Assembly: GCF_002288385.1 (NCBI RefSeq)
Contig: NZ_CP016783.1
Span: forward strand, 558,001-622,000
Reading direction: 5' to 3'
Origin: Candidatus Planktophila lacus
GTDB lineage: Bacteria > Actinomycetota > Actinomycetes > Nanopelagicales > Nanopelagicaceae
DNA: 64,000 nt
Below are positions 1 through 9,614 of this stretch, piece after piece. Each line of letters opens with the position of its first letter. Position 1 is the first letter of the stretch. The notes under the pieces are model-generated. The model did no database searches. It was given only the letters and a program-made list of their open reading frames with translations, and was not told the origin of the DNA. The position numbers and the translations under genes were made by a program.

Positions 1-1
1 C

Positions 2-667
2 AACTTTCCAGATCGCGATGGGCTTACGCCAATATCCCAGAATTTATCTACCGTTCGCGATACCTCAATTACTTTAGGAACCACCTTGGTAATCATCTGG
101 GTTGTCATAATGGTGACCGCTACCAGCAATGGTGTGAACCTCACCGATGGTTTAGATGGCTTAGCCACTGGCGCAGCTGTAATGACATTTATCGCATTTA
201 TTTTGATTGGCGTTTGGGAATTTGGTCAGAGTTGCGCGGTATCACCTGGCGCTAACTGCTATCTAGTTCGAGACCCGTTAGATATTGCTGTTCTATCTGC
301 AGCGCTAGCTGGGGCCTGTGCCGGTTTTCTCTGGTGGAACGCTTCGCCAGCAAAGATATTTATGGGCGATACCGGTTCGCTAGCACTGGGCGGTGCCCTT
401 GCTGGAATCGCAACAACGCTGCGTATTGAGTTATTACTAATTCCACTAGGTGGCTTATTTGTAATAATTAGCGCTTCAGTGATTCTGCAAGTTGCCTACT
501 TTAAAATCTCAGGTGGAAAGCGAATCTTCAAGATGGCGCCACTGCAACATCACTTCGAATTAATGGGCTGGGGTGAAGTAACAATTGTGCTTCGCTTCTG
601 GATCATCGCTGGCCTTTGCGTCGCAGCTGGCCTCGGACTCTTCTACGCGCAATGGGTTACGGCATAA
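2..667 (+). CDS. mraY: Phospho-N-acetylmuramoyl-pentapeptide transferase, 3' part
   Basis: Integral membrane enzyme that transfers phospho-MurNAc-pentapeptide from UDP to undecaprenyl phosphate, forming lipid I. The reading frame is open from base 2 with no start in the window, so the N-terminal part lies upstream. Visible family marks are the Asp-rich motif [10 protein letters not shown], a second Asp motif in [12 protein letters not shown], and the His motif [11 protein letters not shown] near the C-terminus (the usual form is PLHHHFE). Several hydrophobic membrane segments are present. It is followed 12 bases later by murD, as in the standard mur/fts cluster. The function is secure; only the start is missing. 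Confidence 0.95.
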   Translation, partial: NFPDRDGLTPISQNLSTVRDTSITLGTTLVIIWVVIMVTATSNGVNLTDGLDGLATGAAVMTFIAFILIGVWEFGQSCAVSPGANCYLVRDPLDIAVLSAALAGACAGFLWWNASPAKIFMGDTGSLALGGALAGIATTLRIELLLIPLGGLFVIISASVILQVAYFKISGGKRIFKMAPLQHHFELMGWGEVTIVLRFWIIAGLCVAAGLGLFYAQWVTA

Positions 668-679
668 GGCCGAGAAGAA

Positions 680-2065
680 ATGGCTATTAACTTATCGGGT
701 GAGAGCGTTTTGATCCTTGGCGCTGGAGTAACTGGAATAGCAGTCGCCAGATCACTCAGCGCTAAAGGCGCATCAATTCTCTTCGCCGATGACCAGGTTG
801 AAACTGTAGAAGGATTTAAAGTTTCAAAGTCAGATCAAATACAGGTTGATGGGCTTTCATTTATCGTTATCTCACCAGGCTGGAAAGAGAGCCATCCACT
901 TATCGTTAAGGCGCAAGCCGCCGGCATACGTTTGGTAAATGAGATTGATCTGGCTTGGTCTTTTCGCGCAGAACTTGTTCCCGGTCAAAAGTGGATCGCT
1001 TTAACTGGAACCAATGGAAAGACAACAACTGTTGAAATGGCGGCTGCAATGCTGCGCGCAGGTGGGGTTTCAGCCATTGCTTGCGGAAATGTTGGTACGA
1101 CGGTAATTGAAAGCGTAGAAAGCCCCGAGAAGTATGAAGTCCTCGTGCTTGAACTCTCATCTTTTCAACTGCACTGGTTGAGAGAAGCAAGTTTTGTGGC
1201 GGCAGCGATTTTAAATATTGCTGAAGATCATCTTGATTGGCATGGCACTTTCACCGAATATGCCCGCGTTAAGGGTTCGATTCTAGATCGCACATCTACT
1301 GGAATCTTTAACTCGGCAGATTTGGAAGTCGTAAATCAAGCAGCGCATTGGCAGGGACGTAAAGTCTTTTTCTCACTCGACACGCCTGCACCTGGTGAAA
1401 TCGGCGTAGTTGAAGAGTTATTGGTAGATCGTGCATTTGTAAGTGATCCCCAGGAAGCGGCGATGCTTGCAGAGATAGTTGATGTAAAACCTACCGTTCC
1501 ACACAACGTGGCAAATGCCTTGGCCGCCGCAGGGCTGGTTCGAGCCCTTGGCGTATCTCCGGAGGCAGTTCGCAGCGCTCTACAAAATTTCTCATTGGGC
1601 AGACACCGCATCGAAGAAGTAGCAAATATAAATGGAATCTCTTGGGTAAATGATTCAAAGGCGACAAATCCCCATGCGACAGTGGCATCTTTAAACTCAG
1701 CGCTATCGTCTATCTGGATCGCAGGTGGTTTGGCTAAGGGCGCTGAGATGCAAGAGCTAATCGCTAAGTGCAAATCAAGAATTAAAGTTGCAATTCTTAT
1801 CGGTACCGACCGCGAGCTAATCGCCGATGAATTGCGTTCGCAAGCACCAGAAATTGAAATCGTTTACGTCGATGCTCCCGGCACATATCAGCGAGGCGGA
1901 ACAGATAATTCACTGATGGAGGCGGTCGTTAAAGCTGCCGCTGAACGCGCTAAGACCGGGGATCGAGTATTACTCGCCCCAGCTTGCGCATCAATGGATC
2001 AATTCATCTCCTACTCCGATCGTGGAGATAGGTTTGCAGCAGCGGTAAAGAAAGTAGTCCAATGA
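680..2065 (+). CDS. murD: UDP-N-acetylmuramoylalanine--D-glutamate ligase
   Basis: Cytoplasmic Mur ligase that adds D-glutamate to UDP-MurNAc-L-Ala using ATP. The 461-residue length is normal for MurD. An N-terminal Rossmann-like UDP-binding domain (VLILGAGVTGIAVA, from about residue 9) is followed by the ATP-binding loop GTNGKTTT (about 110-117) and the conserved central segment around ILNIAEDHLDWHG. The C-terminal domain has the HRIEEV and NDSKATNPHA motifs that distinguish MurD. A purine-rich stretch (GAGAAGAA) precedes the ATG. The stop overlaps the ftsW start as ATGA, suggesting translational coupling. Confidence 0.97.
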   Translation: MAINLSGESVLILGAGVTGIAVARSLSAKGASILFADDQVETVEGFKVSKSDQIQVDGLSFIVISPGWKESHPLIVKAQAAGIRLVNEIDLAWSFRAELVPGQKWIALTGTNGKTTTVEMAAAMLRAGGVSAIACGNVGTTVIESVESPEKYEVLVLELSSFQLHWLREASFVAAAILNIAEDHLDWHGTFTEYARVKGSILDRTSTGIFNSADLEVVNQAAHWQGRKVFFSLDTPAPGEIGVVEELLVDRAFVSDPQEAAMLAEIVDVKPTVPHNVANALAAAGLVRALGVSPEAVRSALQNFSLGRHRIEEVANINGISWVNDSKATNPHATVASLNSALSSIWIAGGLAKGAEMQELIAKCKSRIKVAILIGTDRELIADELRSQAPEIEIVYVDAPGTYQRGGTDNSLMEAVVKAAAERAKTGDRVLLAPACASMDQFISYSDRGDRFAAAVKKVVQ

Positions 2066-3237
2066 GCGCCCCAGCCAAGTTCTTCGCAAAACCAGTTAAC
2101 AATTTCTACATCTTGGCAGTCAGCTCTCTCGCACTCTCGGTTATTGGTTTGGTGATGGTCTTTTCGGCATCATCGATTCATTCCTTAGATACAAGAGGCA
2201 ACGCTGTTGCAATTGTTCTACGCCAAGGCTTCTTCTTCGCACTATCTATCCCGTTAGCAATCTATCTATCGCAAAGATCGCTAACCCAGTGGCGTTGGTT
2301 GGCAAGATTTGGCTTACTCATTTCAGTTGCAATTCTCGCTTTCCTGCAAATCCCTGGCGTTGGAAAGACAGTTAATGGAAATACCAACTGGATCGCTCTT
2401 CCATTTGTAGATGTGCAGCCAAGTGAAATCTCAAAATTCCTCTTGATTCTCTGGGCGAGCTACTTGTTGGCAAATCAGGAGAAGAACGGAAAGACTCGGA
2501 TTAATGTCTTTGCTCTTATTACTCCGGGATTTATGGTTGTTATCTTCTTAATCTTGTTGGGTCGCGATCTTGGTACGGCATGCGTTGTTGCAGCAATACT
2601 CGGCGGATTACTTTTTGTTTCAGGCGTTGAACTTCGTTTGCTAGGTACATTGGTTGCAGCCGGAGCAGTTGTTCTGGCAGCGCTTATTGCAACCGCTGGC
2701 TATCGTGCCGCAAGATTTCTTGTTGTACTTGATCCATTCGCAGCAGAGCAGTATAAAAACGCAGGTTGGCAACCAGCACATAGTTTGCTCGGGCTAGCAT
2801 CTGGTGGAATTTTTGGAGTTGGCTTAGGGGGCAGTCGTCAAAAGTGGGGCAACCTTGCCGAAGCACATACCGACTTTATCTTTGCAGTAATCGGTGAAGA
2901 ACTCGGGCTACTCGGCACTCTTGCGGTTCTAGCCTTACTTGCAGCGCTGATCTTTTCAATCTTTAAAATCGCGCTTCGTTGCAAAGATCCAATGTCTCGT
3001 TATGTTGGCTCTGGAATCGGCTGTTGGATCGCAGTACAGACAGTTCTTAACATTGGTTCAGCAACTAGTGTGCTACCTGTTGTCGGTGTAACTCTTCCCT
3101 TTGTTTCCTATGGAGGCTCAGCGCTAATTTCTCTCTATATCGGACTCGGTTACATATTTGGCAGCGCGCTGCGCGATCCTGAAGTTTCCAATGAACTCCA
3201 GAAAGCGATAGAACGGCGTAGATTACGCACATCATGA
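2062..3237 (+). CDS. ftsW: Peptidoglycan glycosyltransferase FtsW (SEDS family)
   Basis: Polytopic membrane protein of the SEDS family that polymerises lipid II at the division septum together with a class B penicillin-binding protein. The 391-residue product has about ten hydrophobic segments. Characteristic pieces are the early FSASS motif, the GKTVNGNTNWIALP region, the QPSEISKF motif, and the extracellular segment with GVGLGGSRQKWG and AHTDFIFAVIGEELG. The location between murD and murG favours FtsW over RodA. It starts inside the murD stop (ATGA) and its own stop overlaps the murG start. Confidence 0.95.
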   Translation: MSAPAKFFAKPVNNFYILAVSSLALSVIGLVMVFSASSIHSLDTRGNAVAIVLRQGFFFALSIPLAIYLSQRSLTQWRWLARFGLLISVAILAFLQIPGVGKTVNGNTNWIALPFVDVQPSEISKFLLILWASYLLANQEKNGKTRINVFALITPGFMVVIFLILLGRDLGTACVVAAILGGLLFVSGVELRLLGTLVAAGAVVLAALIATAGYRAARFLVVLDPFAAEQYKNAGWQPAHSLLGLASGGIFGVGLGGSRQKWGNLAEAHTDFIFAVIGEELGLLGTLAVLALLAALIFSIFKIALRCKDPMSRYVGSGIGCWIAVQTVLNIGSATSVLPVVGVTLPFVSYGGSALISLYIGLGYIFGSALRDPEVSNELQKAIERRRLRTS

Positions 3238-4316
3238 AGATCGTTCTTGCAGGCGGTGGAACTGCTGGCCATGTCGAACCAGCCCTTGCCGTCGCCCGCA
3301 CCTGGCGCGCAAATCACTCAGGCGATCAGATTGAATTCCTCGGAACTAAATCAGGGCTCGAAAATCAACTAGTCCCTGCAGCAGGATTTAACCTCTCACA
3401 TATCTCGAAGGTAGTTATTCCCCGCAAAATCTCACTCTCACTCTTTGTCGCACCTACGACATTAACTCAGGCTTTTCTTGAAGCCCGCGCAGTGCTTAAA
3501 GGCGCCGATCTTTTAATCGGTTTCGGGGGATATGTTTCTGCACCGGCGTATTTAGCCGCTCGCTCCTTAAAGATTCCGATAGTCATACATGAAGCAAACG
3601 CGAAGCCAGGTTTAGCAAATCGCTTAGGCGCACTTTTCACAAACCATCTAGCCGTCGCTCAACCAGTTAAATCCGGAAAATTGAGCAGGGCGCTAATTAC
3701 TGGGCTGCCACTGCGTTCTGATGTGTCGAAAGCTCTTCAAGCTAGCGGCAGCGATTGGGCAGCAGCGCGGAGTAAAGCAAAGGCTGCTCTAGGAATGAGT
3801 GAAAAGGCACCAGTCATTGCAATCTTCTTTGGCTCCCAAGGCTCGGTAGCGCTCAATAAGGTAATCGCCGATTCTCTCCCTATCTTTGAAAAGAATGGTG
3901 CACAACTGCTCCACGCAGTTGGCAAATCAAATCAACTTCCCAAAGCTGCACCTAATTACAAACCTGTCTCATATCTCGAAGATATGGCCAGCACTTATCT
4001 AGCTGCAGATTTGATTATCGCGCGTAGCGGCGCCGTAACTTGCTCAGAAGTAAATGCGCTCGGAAAATATGCGCTCTTTATTCCACTGCCGATTGGAAAT
4101 GGCGAACAGAAAGTAAATGCCCGTTTGGTGACCGAACAATCTCGTGGAGAAATCATCGATCAAAGCGAATTCACTTCGCAATGGATTGAAAAGCACCTAG
4201 ATCGCTTACTTAAGAATTGCGAGATGGCTAGCCCGTCAGGCAACGCTTCTGATTTGCACGCCAGCGAAAAAATCGTGGCTCTTATGGAAGAAGCCTTGAA
4301 AGTGAAGGCGAAGTAA
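3234..4316 (+). CDS. murG: UDP-GlcNAc:undecaprenyl-PP-MurNAc-pentapeptide GlcNAc transferase
   Basis: Peripheral membrane GT-B glycosyltransferase that converts lipid I to lipid II. The N-terminal glycine-rich motif GGGTAGHVEPALA (about residues 7-19) binds the lipid diphosphate. The second motif GFGGYVSAPAYLAA and the C-terminal nucleotide-sugar segment ARSGAVTCSEVNALG are typical. At 360 residues it is near normal family length. The start overlaps the ftsW stop (ATGA) and its stop shares one base with the murC start (TAATG), so murD-ftsW-murG-murC form a tightly coupled run. Confidence 0.96.
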   Translation: MKIVLAGGGTAGHVEPALAVARTWRANHSGDQIEFLGTKSGLENQLVPAAGFNLSHISKVVIPRKISLSLFVAPTTLTQAFLEARAVLKGADLLIGFGGYVSAPAYLAARSLKIPIVIHEANAKPGLANRLGALFTNHLAVAQPVKSGKLSRALITGLPLRSDVSKALQASGSDWAAARSKAKAALGMSEKAPVIAIFFGSQGSVALNKVIADSLPIFEKNGAQLLHAVGKSNQLPKAAPNYKPVSYLEDMASTYLAADLIIARSGAVTCSEVNALGKYALFIPLPIGNGEQKVNARLVTEQSRGEIIDQSEFTSQWIEKHLDRLLKNCEMASPSGNASDLHASEKIVALMEEALKVKAK

Positions 4317-5719
4317 TGGCAAACGATATTTCGAACTGGTCGGGCAAGCGCCTGCACTTCATCGGTATTGGTGGGGCAGGCATGAGTGGTTTAGCGCGCA
4401 TTGCTCTCTCGCACGGGATTACAGTTACAGGCTCTGACGCCAAAGATTCAACGGTATTAAGCGCGCTGCAGGCACTTGGAGCGCAGGTTTCGCCAGAGCA
4501 TAAAGCGAGCCAGGTAGATGGCGCTGACTACATTATTTTTTCAACAGCTATCGGTACAAGTAATGTTGAGTTGATTCGCGCCCAAGAGTTACAGATTCCT
4601 GTACTGACGCGTGCGCAGGCGCTAGCAACTTTAATGTCGCAAGATCGCAGCATCGCTGTCGCCGGAACTCATGGCAAGACGACTACTTCATCGATGTTGA
4701 CTGTTGCGCTGCAATCATGTGGATTGGATCCTTCATTTGCGATCGGTGGCACGTTGACTTCATCAGGATCCAATGCTCATAAAGGAACGGGCGATCTCTT
4801 TGTCGCCGAAGCCGATGAATCTGATGGATCATTTATTGAATACCATCCCAATGCAGCGATCGTTACAAATATTGAGCACGATCACGTTGACTTTTTCGCA
4901 AAGCCTGAGGATGTAACCAACGCATTTAACTCTTTTGCTGCAACCATTAGTCAAGATGGAGTTCTGGTTTATTGCGCCGATGATGCGGGTTCTGCCGCTT
5001 TGGGCAGAGACCCCAAATTGCGCCCTGATCTAAAAGTTGTTTCCTATGGAACTACCCAAGGTAGCGACCTATATATCGATTCAATCAATCTATTGGCGAT
5101 GGGATCAACGGCGAGAGCGCTTTGGAACGGCCGCTTAGTCGGGACTCTCTCACTGCAAGTTCCTGGTTTACACAATGTTTTAAATGCAGGCGCAGCTTTA
5201 GCGATGGGCCTAGCCCTTGGCGCACCAGCTGCCGAACTACTTGCCGGATTAGCAAGTTTCCATGGCGCCGGGCGTCGCTTTGAGTTAAAGGGAACGGTTC
5301 ATGGAATTCGCGTAATCGATGATTACGGACACCACCCCACTGAAATTACCGTGACCTTAGAAGCGGCAAAGCGCTATGCCGGTGATGGAAGAGTTCTTGC
5401 GATATTTCAACCGCACCGTTATTCGCGAACGCAAGCATTTATGAAGGAGTTCTCAACGGCGTTAGATATAGCCGATGAAGTAATTCTCCTTGAAATCTAT
5501 GCTGCATCCGAGAAACCTTTTCCCGGTGTAAGCGCTGCGCAGATCGCATCCGCAATGGAACGCGGCCAATTTATTCCAAACTTTATCGAGGCATCTGACT
5601 GGGTTATCGAAAATGCAAAACCAGGAGATGTAATCCTGACCCTTGGTGCAGGAGACGTGAACTCACTGGCGCCAATTATCTGCGATGGGCTAGCGCGCCG
5701 ATTTAACTCACCGGTCTAA
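4316..5719 (+). CDS. murC: UDP-N-acetylmuramate--L-alanine ligase
   Basis: Cytoplasmic ATP-dependent ligase that adds L-alanine to UDP-MurNAc, the first amino acid of the stem peptide. The product (467 residues) shows the N-terminal HFIGIGGAGMSGLA motif, the ATP loop GTHGKTTT at about 117-124, the central EADESDGSF segment, NIEHDHVDFF, and the C-terminal DDYGHHPTEI and FQPHRYSRT motifs specific to MurC. Start and stop are tightly packed against murG and ftsQ. As usual in Actinobacteria, murB and ddl are not between murC and ftsQ. Confidence 0.97.
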   Translation: MANDISNWSGKRLHFIGIGGAGMSGLARIALSHGITVTGSDAKDSTVLSALQALGAQVSPEHKASQVDGADYIIFSTAIGTSNVELIRAQELQIPVLTRAQALATLMSQDRSIAVAGTHGKTTTSSMLTVALQSCGLDPSFAIGGTLTSSGSNAHKGTGDLFVAEADESDGSFIEYHPNAAIVTNIEHDHVDFFAKPEDVTNAFNSFAATISQDGVLVYCADDAGSAALGRDPKLRPDLKVVSYGTTQGSDLYIDSINLLAMGSTARALWNGRLVGTLSLQVPGLHNVLNAGAALAMGLALGAPAAELLAGLASFHGAGRRFELKGTVHGIRVIDDYGHHPTEITVTLEAAKRYAGDGRVLAIFQPHRYSRTQAFMKEFSTALDIADEVILLEIYAASEKPFPGVSAAQIASAMERGQFIPNFIEASDWVIENAKPGDVILTLGAGDVNSLAPIICDGLARRFNSPV

Positions 5720-5732
5720 AGATCTGAAAAAA

Positions 5733-6419
5733 ATGAAGATAAGCCCCAAAACCGCGCGCATCGCAATCGTCGTCATTCTCATCTTTGGCGCAGGCTCTTA
5801 CCTTCTAGGTTGGTCTCCACTACTTTCAGTCAGAAGTGTTGAAATAATTGGGGCGCCGACTAAAGAGAGTCAACTTGCAATCTCGCGCTCTTTAAATATC
5901 GCAGAAGGCGAAAAGTTAGCCAGAGTTGACCCCAGATCACTCTCGAATCGTTTACGTTCATTTGATTGGATTGAAAGTTCGCAGGTCTCAAGAAATTGGA
6001 TTAATGGAAGAGTTTCGATTTCGATTACAACACGAACTCCAATCGCTCTATATAGCCAACCAGGTAAACCTCAAGTAGTACTTGACTCTTCAGGAAATAC
6101 CTTTGCCACTCCGGCAGATATTGAAGAAGGACTTCCGAAGGTAAGCGCCAAATCAGTTGATGGGGGGCTGGCGGCGATTAAAGTCTTTACATCGCTACCT
6201 GAAAGCTTCAGCAAAAATATCGATCGCATGAGCGCTGCCCGCAGCGATAACTTCTTAATTTACGGCAGATTTGAAGGACAGGATCTACGAATTATTTGGG
6301 GAGATGGCGAAGATACAGATCTGAAGGTTGAGGTAATCGAGGCGCTGTTAAAGCGAGAAGAGAATAAGAATTTACGGATGATTGATGTAAGTGCTCCACA
6401 TGCTCCTATCGTGAAGTGA
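5733..6419 (+). CDS. ftsQ: Cell division protein FtsQ/DivIB
   Basis: Bitopic membrane protein of the divisome that links FtsW/FtsI to the FtsB/FtsL subcomplex. The 228-residue product has a short basic cytoplasmic N-terminus, one membrane segment (about residues 9-27) and then a POTRA domain beginning LLSVRSVEIIGAP. The FDWIESSQVSRNW and IALYSQPG stretches are typical of the beta region that follows. It is on the short side for actinobacterial FtsQ because the cytoplasmic tail is minimal. Placement between murC and ftsZ supports the call. No strong Shine-Dalgarno is visible; only an A-rich stretch precedes the ATG. Confidence 0.92.
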   Translation: MKISPKTARIAIVVILIFGAGSYLLGWSPLLSVRSVEIIGAPTKESQLAISRSLNIAEGEKLARVDPRSLSNRLRSFDWIESSQVSRNWINGRVSISITTRTPIALYSQPGKPQVVLDSSGNTFATPADIEEGLPKVSAKSVDGGLAAIKVFTSLPESFSKNIDRMSAARSDNFLIYGRFEGQDLRIIWGDGEDTDLKVEVIEALLKREENKNLRMIDVSAPHAPIVK

Positions 6420-6506
6420 TGTGAAGATTAATTTTTTTAAATATTTACTCGATTTCTTTTCTCTAAAATCGTTGAAAAATTTATTGAAAATTCTTTGAGT
6501 CGGTCT

Positions 6507-6535
6507 TTGCTTTCGCTTGCCTAACGCCTTACGTT
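6507..6535 (+). promoter_or_regulatory. Candidate ftsZ promoter in the ftsQ-ftsZ spacer
   Basis: The 182-base ftsQ-ftsZ gap is one of the largest in the window and its first part is very AT-rich. TTGCTT at 6507-6512 and TACGTT at 6530-6535 are separated by 17 bases, a plausible sigma-70-type pair. Further TA-rich hexamers downstream could serve as alternative starts. Several ftsZ promoters in this gap are known in other Actinobacteria; here the assignment is by eye only. Confidence 0.35.
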
Positions 6536-6601
6536 GCCCTTATTACAGAGAGTAGAAATGTAATTCTCAAGTAGAGGTTTACAGTTCTAAAGGGGGATAT
6601 T

Positions 6602-7732
6602 GTGGCTGCACCACAGAATTATTTAGCTGTCATCAAAGTAGTTGGAATTGGTGGCGGTGGAGTCAATGCAATCAATCGCATGATTGATGTTGGATTGAAA
6701 GGCGTTGAGTTCATTGCAATTAATACCGATGCACAACATCTATTGATGAGTGATGCTGATGTGAAACTAGATATTGGTCGCGCATCAACTAAAGGTCTTG
6801 GTGCAGGCGCTGCTCCTGAAAAAGGTCGTCAAGCGGCGATCGATCACACAGAAGATATTGAAGAGATTTTACGTGGCGCAGATATGGTCTTCGTTACAGC
6901 AGGTGAAGGTGGCGGTACCGGTACGGGTGGTGCACCAATCGTTGCAAAGATCGCGCGCGATCTTGGAGCGCTAACAATCGGTGTTGTAACTCGTCCGTTC
7001 TCATTTGAAGGAAAGATTCGCTCTGCGCAAGCAGATGAAGGAATCGAACTACTCCGTGCAGAAGTAGATACCTTGATTGTTATCCCAAATGATCGCTTAC
7101 TTGCAATTTCAGATCGCAACATAACTGCAGTCGATGCATTTAAGAGCGCTGATCAAGTTCTTCTCTCAGGCGTTCAAGGAATTACCGAAATCATTACACA
7201 ACCAGGTCTTATCAACCTTGACTTTGCAGATGTTAAAACAGTTATGACCGATGCTGGTTCTGCTCTTATGGGAATCGGATCTGCGCGCGGAGAAAATCGC
7301 GCAACACGTGCCGCAGAACTGGCGATCTCAAGTCCGCTTCTAGAAGCATCAATTGACGGTGCAATGGGAGTTCTTCTCTCAGTAGCTGGTGGATCAGACC
7401 TTGGGCTCTTTGAGATCAACGAGGCTTGCGAACTAGTTCAAGCAGCTGCACATCCCAATGCCCGCATAATCTTCGGTACAACTATTGATGACGCTCTAGG
7501 CGATGAAGTTCGCATCACTGTTATTGCTGCTGGCTTTGATGGCGGAGAGCCGAAGAAGGTTTCAGTTCCGGTAATTGATAAAGCGAGCCTTTCAGGTATC
7601 GCTAATCCAATTCCAAGTAACGATCCAATTTCTGTCGCCCTTGATCTCGATGGCAGCGCACCTCGTAAGCGCGTTACCTTTGAAGATCTCGTTGCCGAAG
7701 ATGAGATCGACGTTCCCGACTTTATGAAGTAA
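6602..7732 (+). CDS. ftsZ: Cell division GTPase FtsZ
   Basis: Tubulin homologue that forms the cytokinetic ring. The 376-residue product has the nucleotide-binding N-terminus ([15 protein letters not shown]), the tubulin signature GGGTGTGG at 103-110, and the T7-loop/GTPase segment [11 protein letters not shown]. The extreme C-terminal tail DVPDFMK matches the conserved peptide that binds SepF and other membrane tethers. The start is GTG, preceded by AAAGGGGGA (6589-6597), a strong Shine-Dalgarno that fixes the start. The linker between GTPase core and tail is short. SepF is encoded three genes downstream. Confidence 0.98.
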   Translation: MAAPQNYLAVIKVVGIGGGGVNAINRMIDVGLKGVEFIAINTDAQHLLMSDADVKLDIGRASTKGLGAGAAPEKGRQAAIDHTEDIEEILRGADMVFVTAGEGGGTGTGGAPIVAKIARDLGALTIGVVTRPFSFEGKIRSAQADEGIELLRAEVDTLIVIPNDRLLAISDRNITAVDAFKSADQVLLSGVQGITEIITQPGLINLDFADVKTVMTDAGSALMGIGSARGENRATRAAELAISSPLLEASIDGAMGVLLSVAGGSDLGLFEINEACELVQAAAHPNARIIFGTTIDDALGDEVRITVIAAGFDGGEPKKVSVPVIDKASLSGIANPIPSNDPISVALDLDGSAPRKRVTFEDLVAEDEIDVPDFMK

Positions 7733-7764
7733 TTAGCTCCACTCCAAAGGCGAGTGAGCTAACT

Positions 7765-8430
7765 ATGGGAACCTTCTTTACCGATCGCTTAGGTGGCAAC
7801 AGTTCTGGTGAGTATGCATCCCTTAATTTGGGGGACCATGTTGGGGATACTCCGGAGGTAGTTACCAGCAATCGCGCTTTGATTGCCGCAAAATTTGGAC
7901 CCACTCAATATATGAACCAAGTCCATGGCAATCGCGTTGCGATCATCGAAGAAGTTACAGATGAATTTCCAACTGCGGATGCGCTAGTTACGGGAATTCC
8001 GGGAGTAACTCTTGCGGTCATGGTTGCCGATTGCATTCCACTCTTACTCAAATCCAAGGACGCCGTTGCGGCAGTTCACGTTGGTCGTAAAGGTTTGCTC
8101 AACCGAGTAGCGGAAAAAGCTATAGAAGTAATGCGCGAGATTTCCGATGCCCAGGTTACAGCGATTATCGGGCCCGCTATTTGTGGCAAATGCTATGAAG
8201 TCTCAAAAGAAATTTTTAGCGAGGTAACTGCTAGCCATCCAGAGAGCGCTAGCCAAACTGCATCCGGAACTCCTTCTCTGGATCTAATCTCTGCCCTCAT
8301 CTCAGATCTTCAAAAATTGGGGATTACAGATATTGATAACCAAAGTCGTTGCACCTTAGAACACGATGATCTCTACTCTTATAGGCGAGATGGAGCCACC
8401 GGGCGCCAAGCAGGGTTGGTCTGGCTATGA
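7765..8430 (+). CDS. pgeF: YfiH/LACC1-family purine nucleoside phosphorylase-like protein
   Basis: Member of the DUF152/YfiH/LACC1 family. Characterised members are purine nucleoside phosphorylase/adenosine deaminase-type enzymes or peptidoglycan-editing factors, and sit next to ftsZ in many Gram-positives. The product (221 residues) has the metal-binding pieces MNQVHGNRV (His), VADCIPLL (Cys) and AAVHVGRKGL (His). The last normally reads AVHAGWRG, so two bases around the pocket differ from the usual family form. GPAICGKCYEV and the C-terminal LYSYRRDGATGRQAG are also typical. Its stop overlaps the next start (ATGA). The family call is secure; the exact substrate is not. Confidence 0.9.
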   Translation: MGTFFTDRLGGNSSGEYASLNLGDHVGDTPEVVTSNRALIAAKFGPTQYMNQVHGNRVAIIEEVTDEFPTADALVTGIPGVTLAVMVADCIPLLLKSKDAVAAVHVGRKGLLNRVAEKAIEVMREISDAQVTAIIGPAICGKCYEVSKEIFSEVTASHPESASQTASGTPSLDLISALISDLQKLGITDIDNQSRCTLEHDDLYSYRRDGATGRQAGLVWL

Positions 8431-9113
8431 CTGAGCGCCGTGAATTTATCAGCAACTCACTGCAAGATGTGAAGTCACGAATTGCTAGCGCCGCTCAATT
8501 GGCTGGGCGGGATATTGCCGAGATAACTTTGATCGCTGTTACAAAAACTTATCCAGTATCCGATGTTCAAATTCTTCGCGATCTTGGCGAAGGAAATTTT
8601 GGCGAGAATCGAACCGAAGAAGGCGCGGTGAAATCCTTAGAGGTGCCTGGGATTTGGCATTATCAAGGACAAGTGCAGAGTCGAAAATTACGTGAGATCG
8701 CTTCTTGGGCCAATGTCATTCATTCCTTAGATCAAATAAGTCATATCGAAAAGTTAAACCGCATCTGCGAAGAGCTAGATAAGAAAATTAGCGTCTTTAT
8801 CCAACTCTCTCTAGATGGCGCACCCGATAGAGGGGGAGTAGTTGAGCAAGAACTAGCGGGGCTTGCCGAAGTCGTTGCTACAAGCTCGGCGCTAGAACTC
8901 AAAGGGTTGATGTGCGTTCCCCCAGTTGAGTATGAGCATCAACTCGCCTTTACCGAAATCGCGCAAATTCACCAACGTTTTATCAGCCGATTCCCAAGCG
9001 CAAAATCACTATCTGCTGGTATGAGTTCTGACTTTGAAATTGCCATTGCCCATGGCGCGACACATATCCGGATAGGTAGCCAAATCCTCGGTTCGCGGAC
9101 CTATCACCCCTAA
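8427..9113 (+). CDS. yggS: YggS/PLPBP-family pyridoxal phosphate homeostasis protein
   Basis: Single-domain PLP-binding TIM-barrel protein involved in vitamin B6 and amino acid homeostasis; it is not known to be an enzyme. The PLP lysine lies in LIAVTKTYP, followed by GENRTEE, WHYQGQVQSRK, the VFIQLSLDGAPDRGG strand and the phosphate-binding end GATHIRIGSQILGSR. Its 228 residues are normal. The start overlaps the pgeF stop. The pgeF-yggS-sepF-yggT order is widespread next to ftsZ in Gram-positives. The TAA stop coincides with a probable -10 element for sepF. Confidence 0.93.
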   Translation: MTERREFISNSLQDVKSRIASAAQLAGRDIAEITLIAVTKTYPVSDVQILRDLGEGNFGENRTEEGAVKSLEVPGIWHYQGQVQSRKLREIASWANVIHSLDQISHIEKLNRICEELDKKISVFIQLSLDGAPDRGGVVEQELAGLAEVVATSSALELKGLMCVPPVEYEHQLAFTEIAQIHQRFISRFPSAKSLSAGMSSDFEIAIAHGATHIRIGSQILGSRTYHP

Positions 9114-9116
9114 CCT
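9111..9116 (+). promoter_or_regulatory. Probable -10 element for leaderless sepF transcript
   Basis: TAACCT ends 6 bases before the sepF ATG, and there is no Shine-Dalgarno between. The first three bases are the yggS stop codon. This spacing would place the transcription start at or next to the start codon. Confidence 0.5.
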
Positions 9117-9122
9117 TTACCT

Positions 9123-9590
9123 ATGTCTGCACTCAATAAAATGATGGGCTACCTCGGTTTGGTAGATACCGATGAAGAAGCTCAACAACAAGAAGCAACT
9201 CCAGTTCGCAACACTGAACGTCCAGCACGCGAGATAGCACGTCCATCTCGTGATCGCGCCGGCGTAACCGTCGTTGGTTCAACTGTCGCAGCTGCTCCAG
9301 TTCAAGAGTCGAATTACCACATCATCACTTTGCAACCACGTTCATACTCTGAAGCCCGCAAAATGGGCGAGCACTACCGCGAAGGTAATCCAGTCATCAT
9401 CAATCTCGATGATATGGAAGAGAGCGAACGTAAACGTCTAGTCGACTTCGCAAGTGGACTTGTATTTGGTTTACACGGACGTATCGAACGAGTTAGCCAT
9501 AAAGTCTTCCTTCTCTCACCTGCAAATGTAAATGTAAGCAGCGAAGATAAGACCGCTGCAGCACAGGCAAGTTTCTTTAACCAGAGTTGA
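9123..9590 (+). CDS. sepF: Cell division protein SepF
   Basis: Membrane anchor for the FtsZ ring in Actinobacteria and Firmicutes. The 155-residue product has the N-terminal amphipathic helix region (MSALNKMMGYLGL), a charged and proline-containing linker rich in Arg and Ala, and a C-terminal SepF core starting around YHIITLQPRSYSEARKMGEHYREG. The core keeps the NPVIINLDDM and RLVDFASGLVFGL segments that dimerise and bind the FtsZ tail. No Shine-Dalgarno is visible; the start looks leaderless. The function is secure from sequence and position. Confidence 0.95.
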   Translation: MSALNKMMGYLGLVDTDEEAQQQEATPVRNTERPAREIARPSRDRAGVTVVGSTVAAAPVQESNYHIITLQPRSYSEARKMGEHYREGNPVIINLDDMEESERKRLVDFASGLVFGLHGRIERVSHKVFLLSPANVNVSSEDKTAAAQASFFNQS

Positions 9591-9614
9591 TTTAAGAACC
9601 TTCCCTCTCAGTTA

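Noticed and set aside
1336-1773. 145-codon minus-strand frame inside murD
   Set aside because: Antisense to the conserved Mur ligase core; no independent support.
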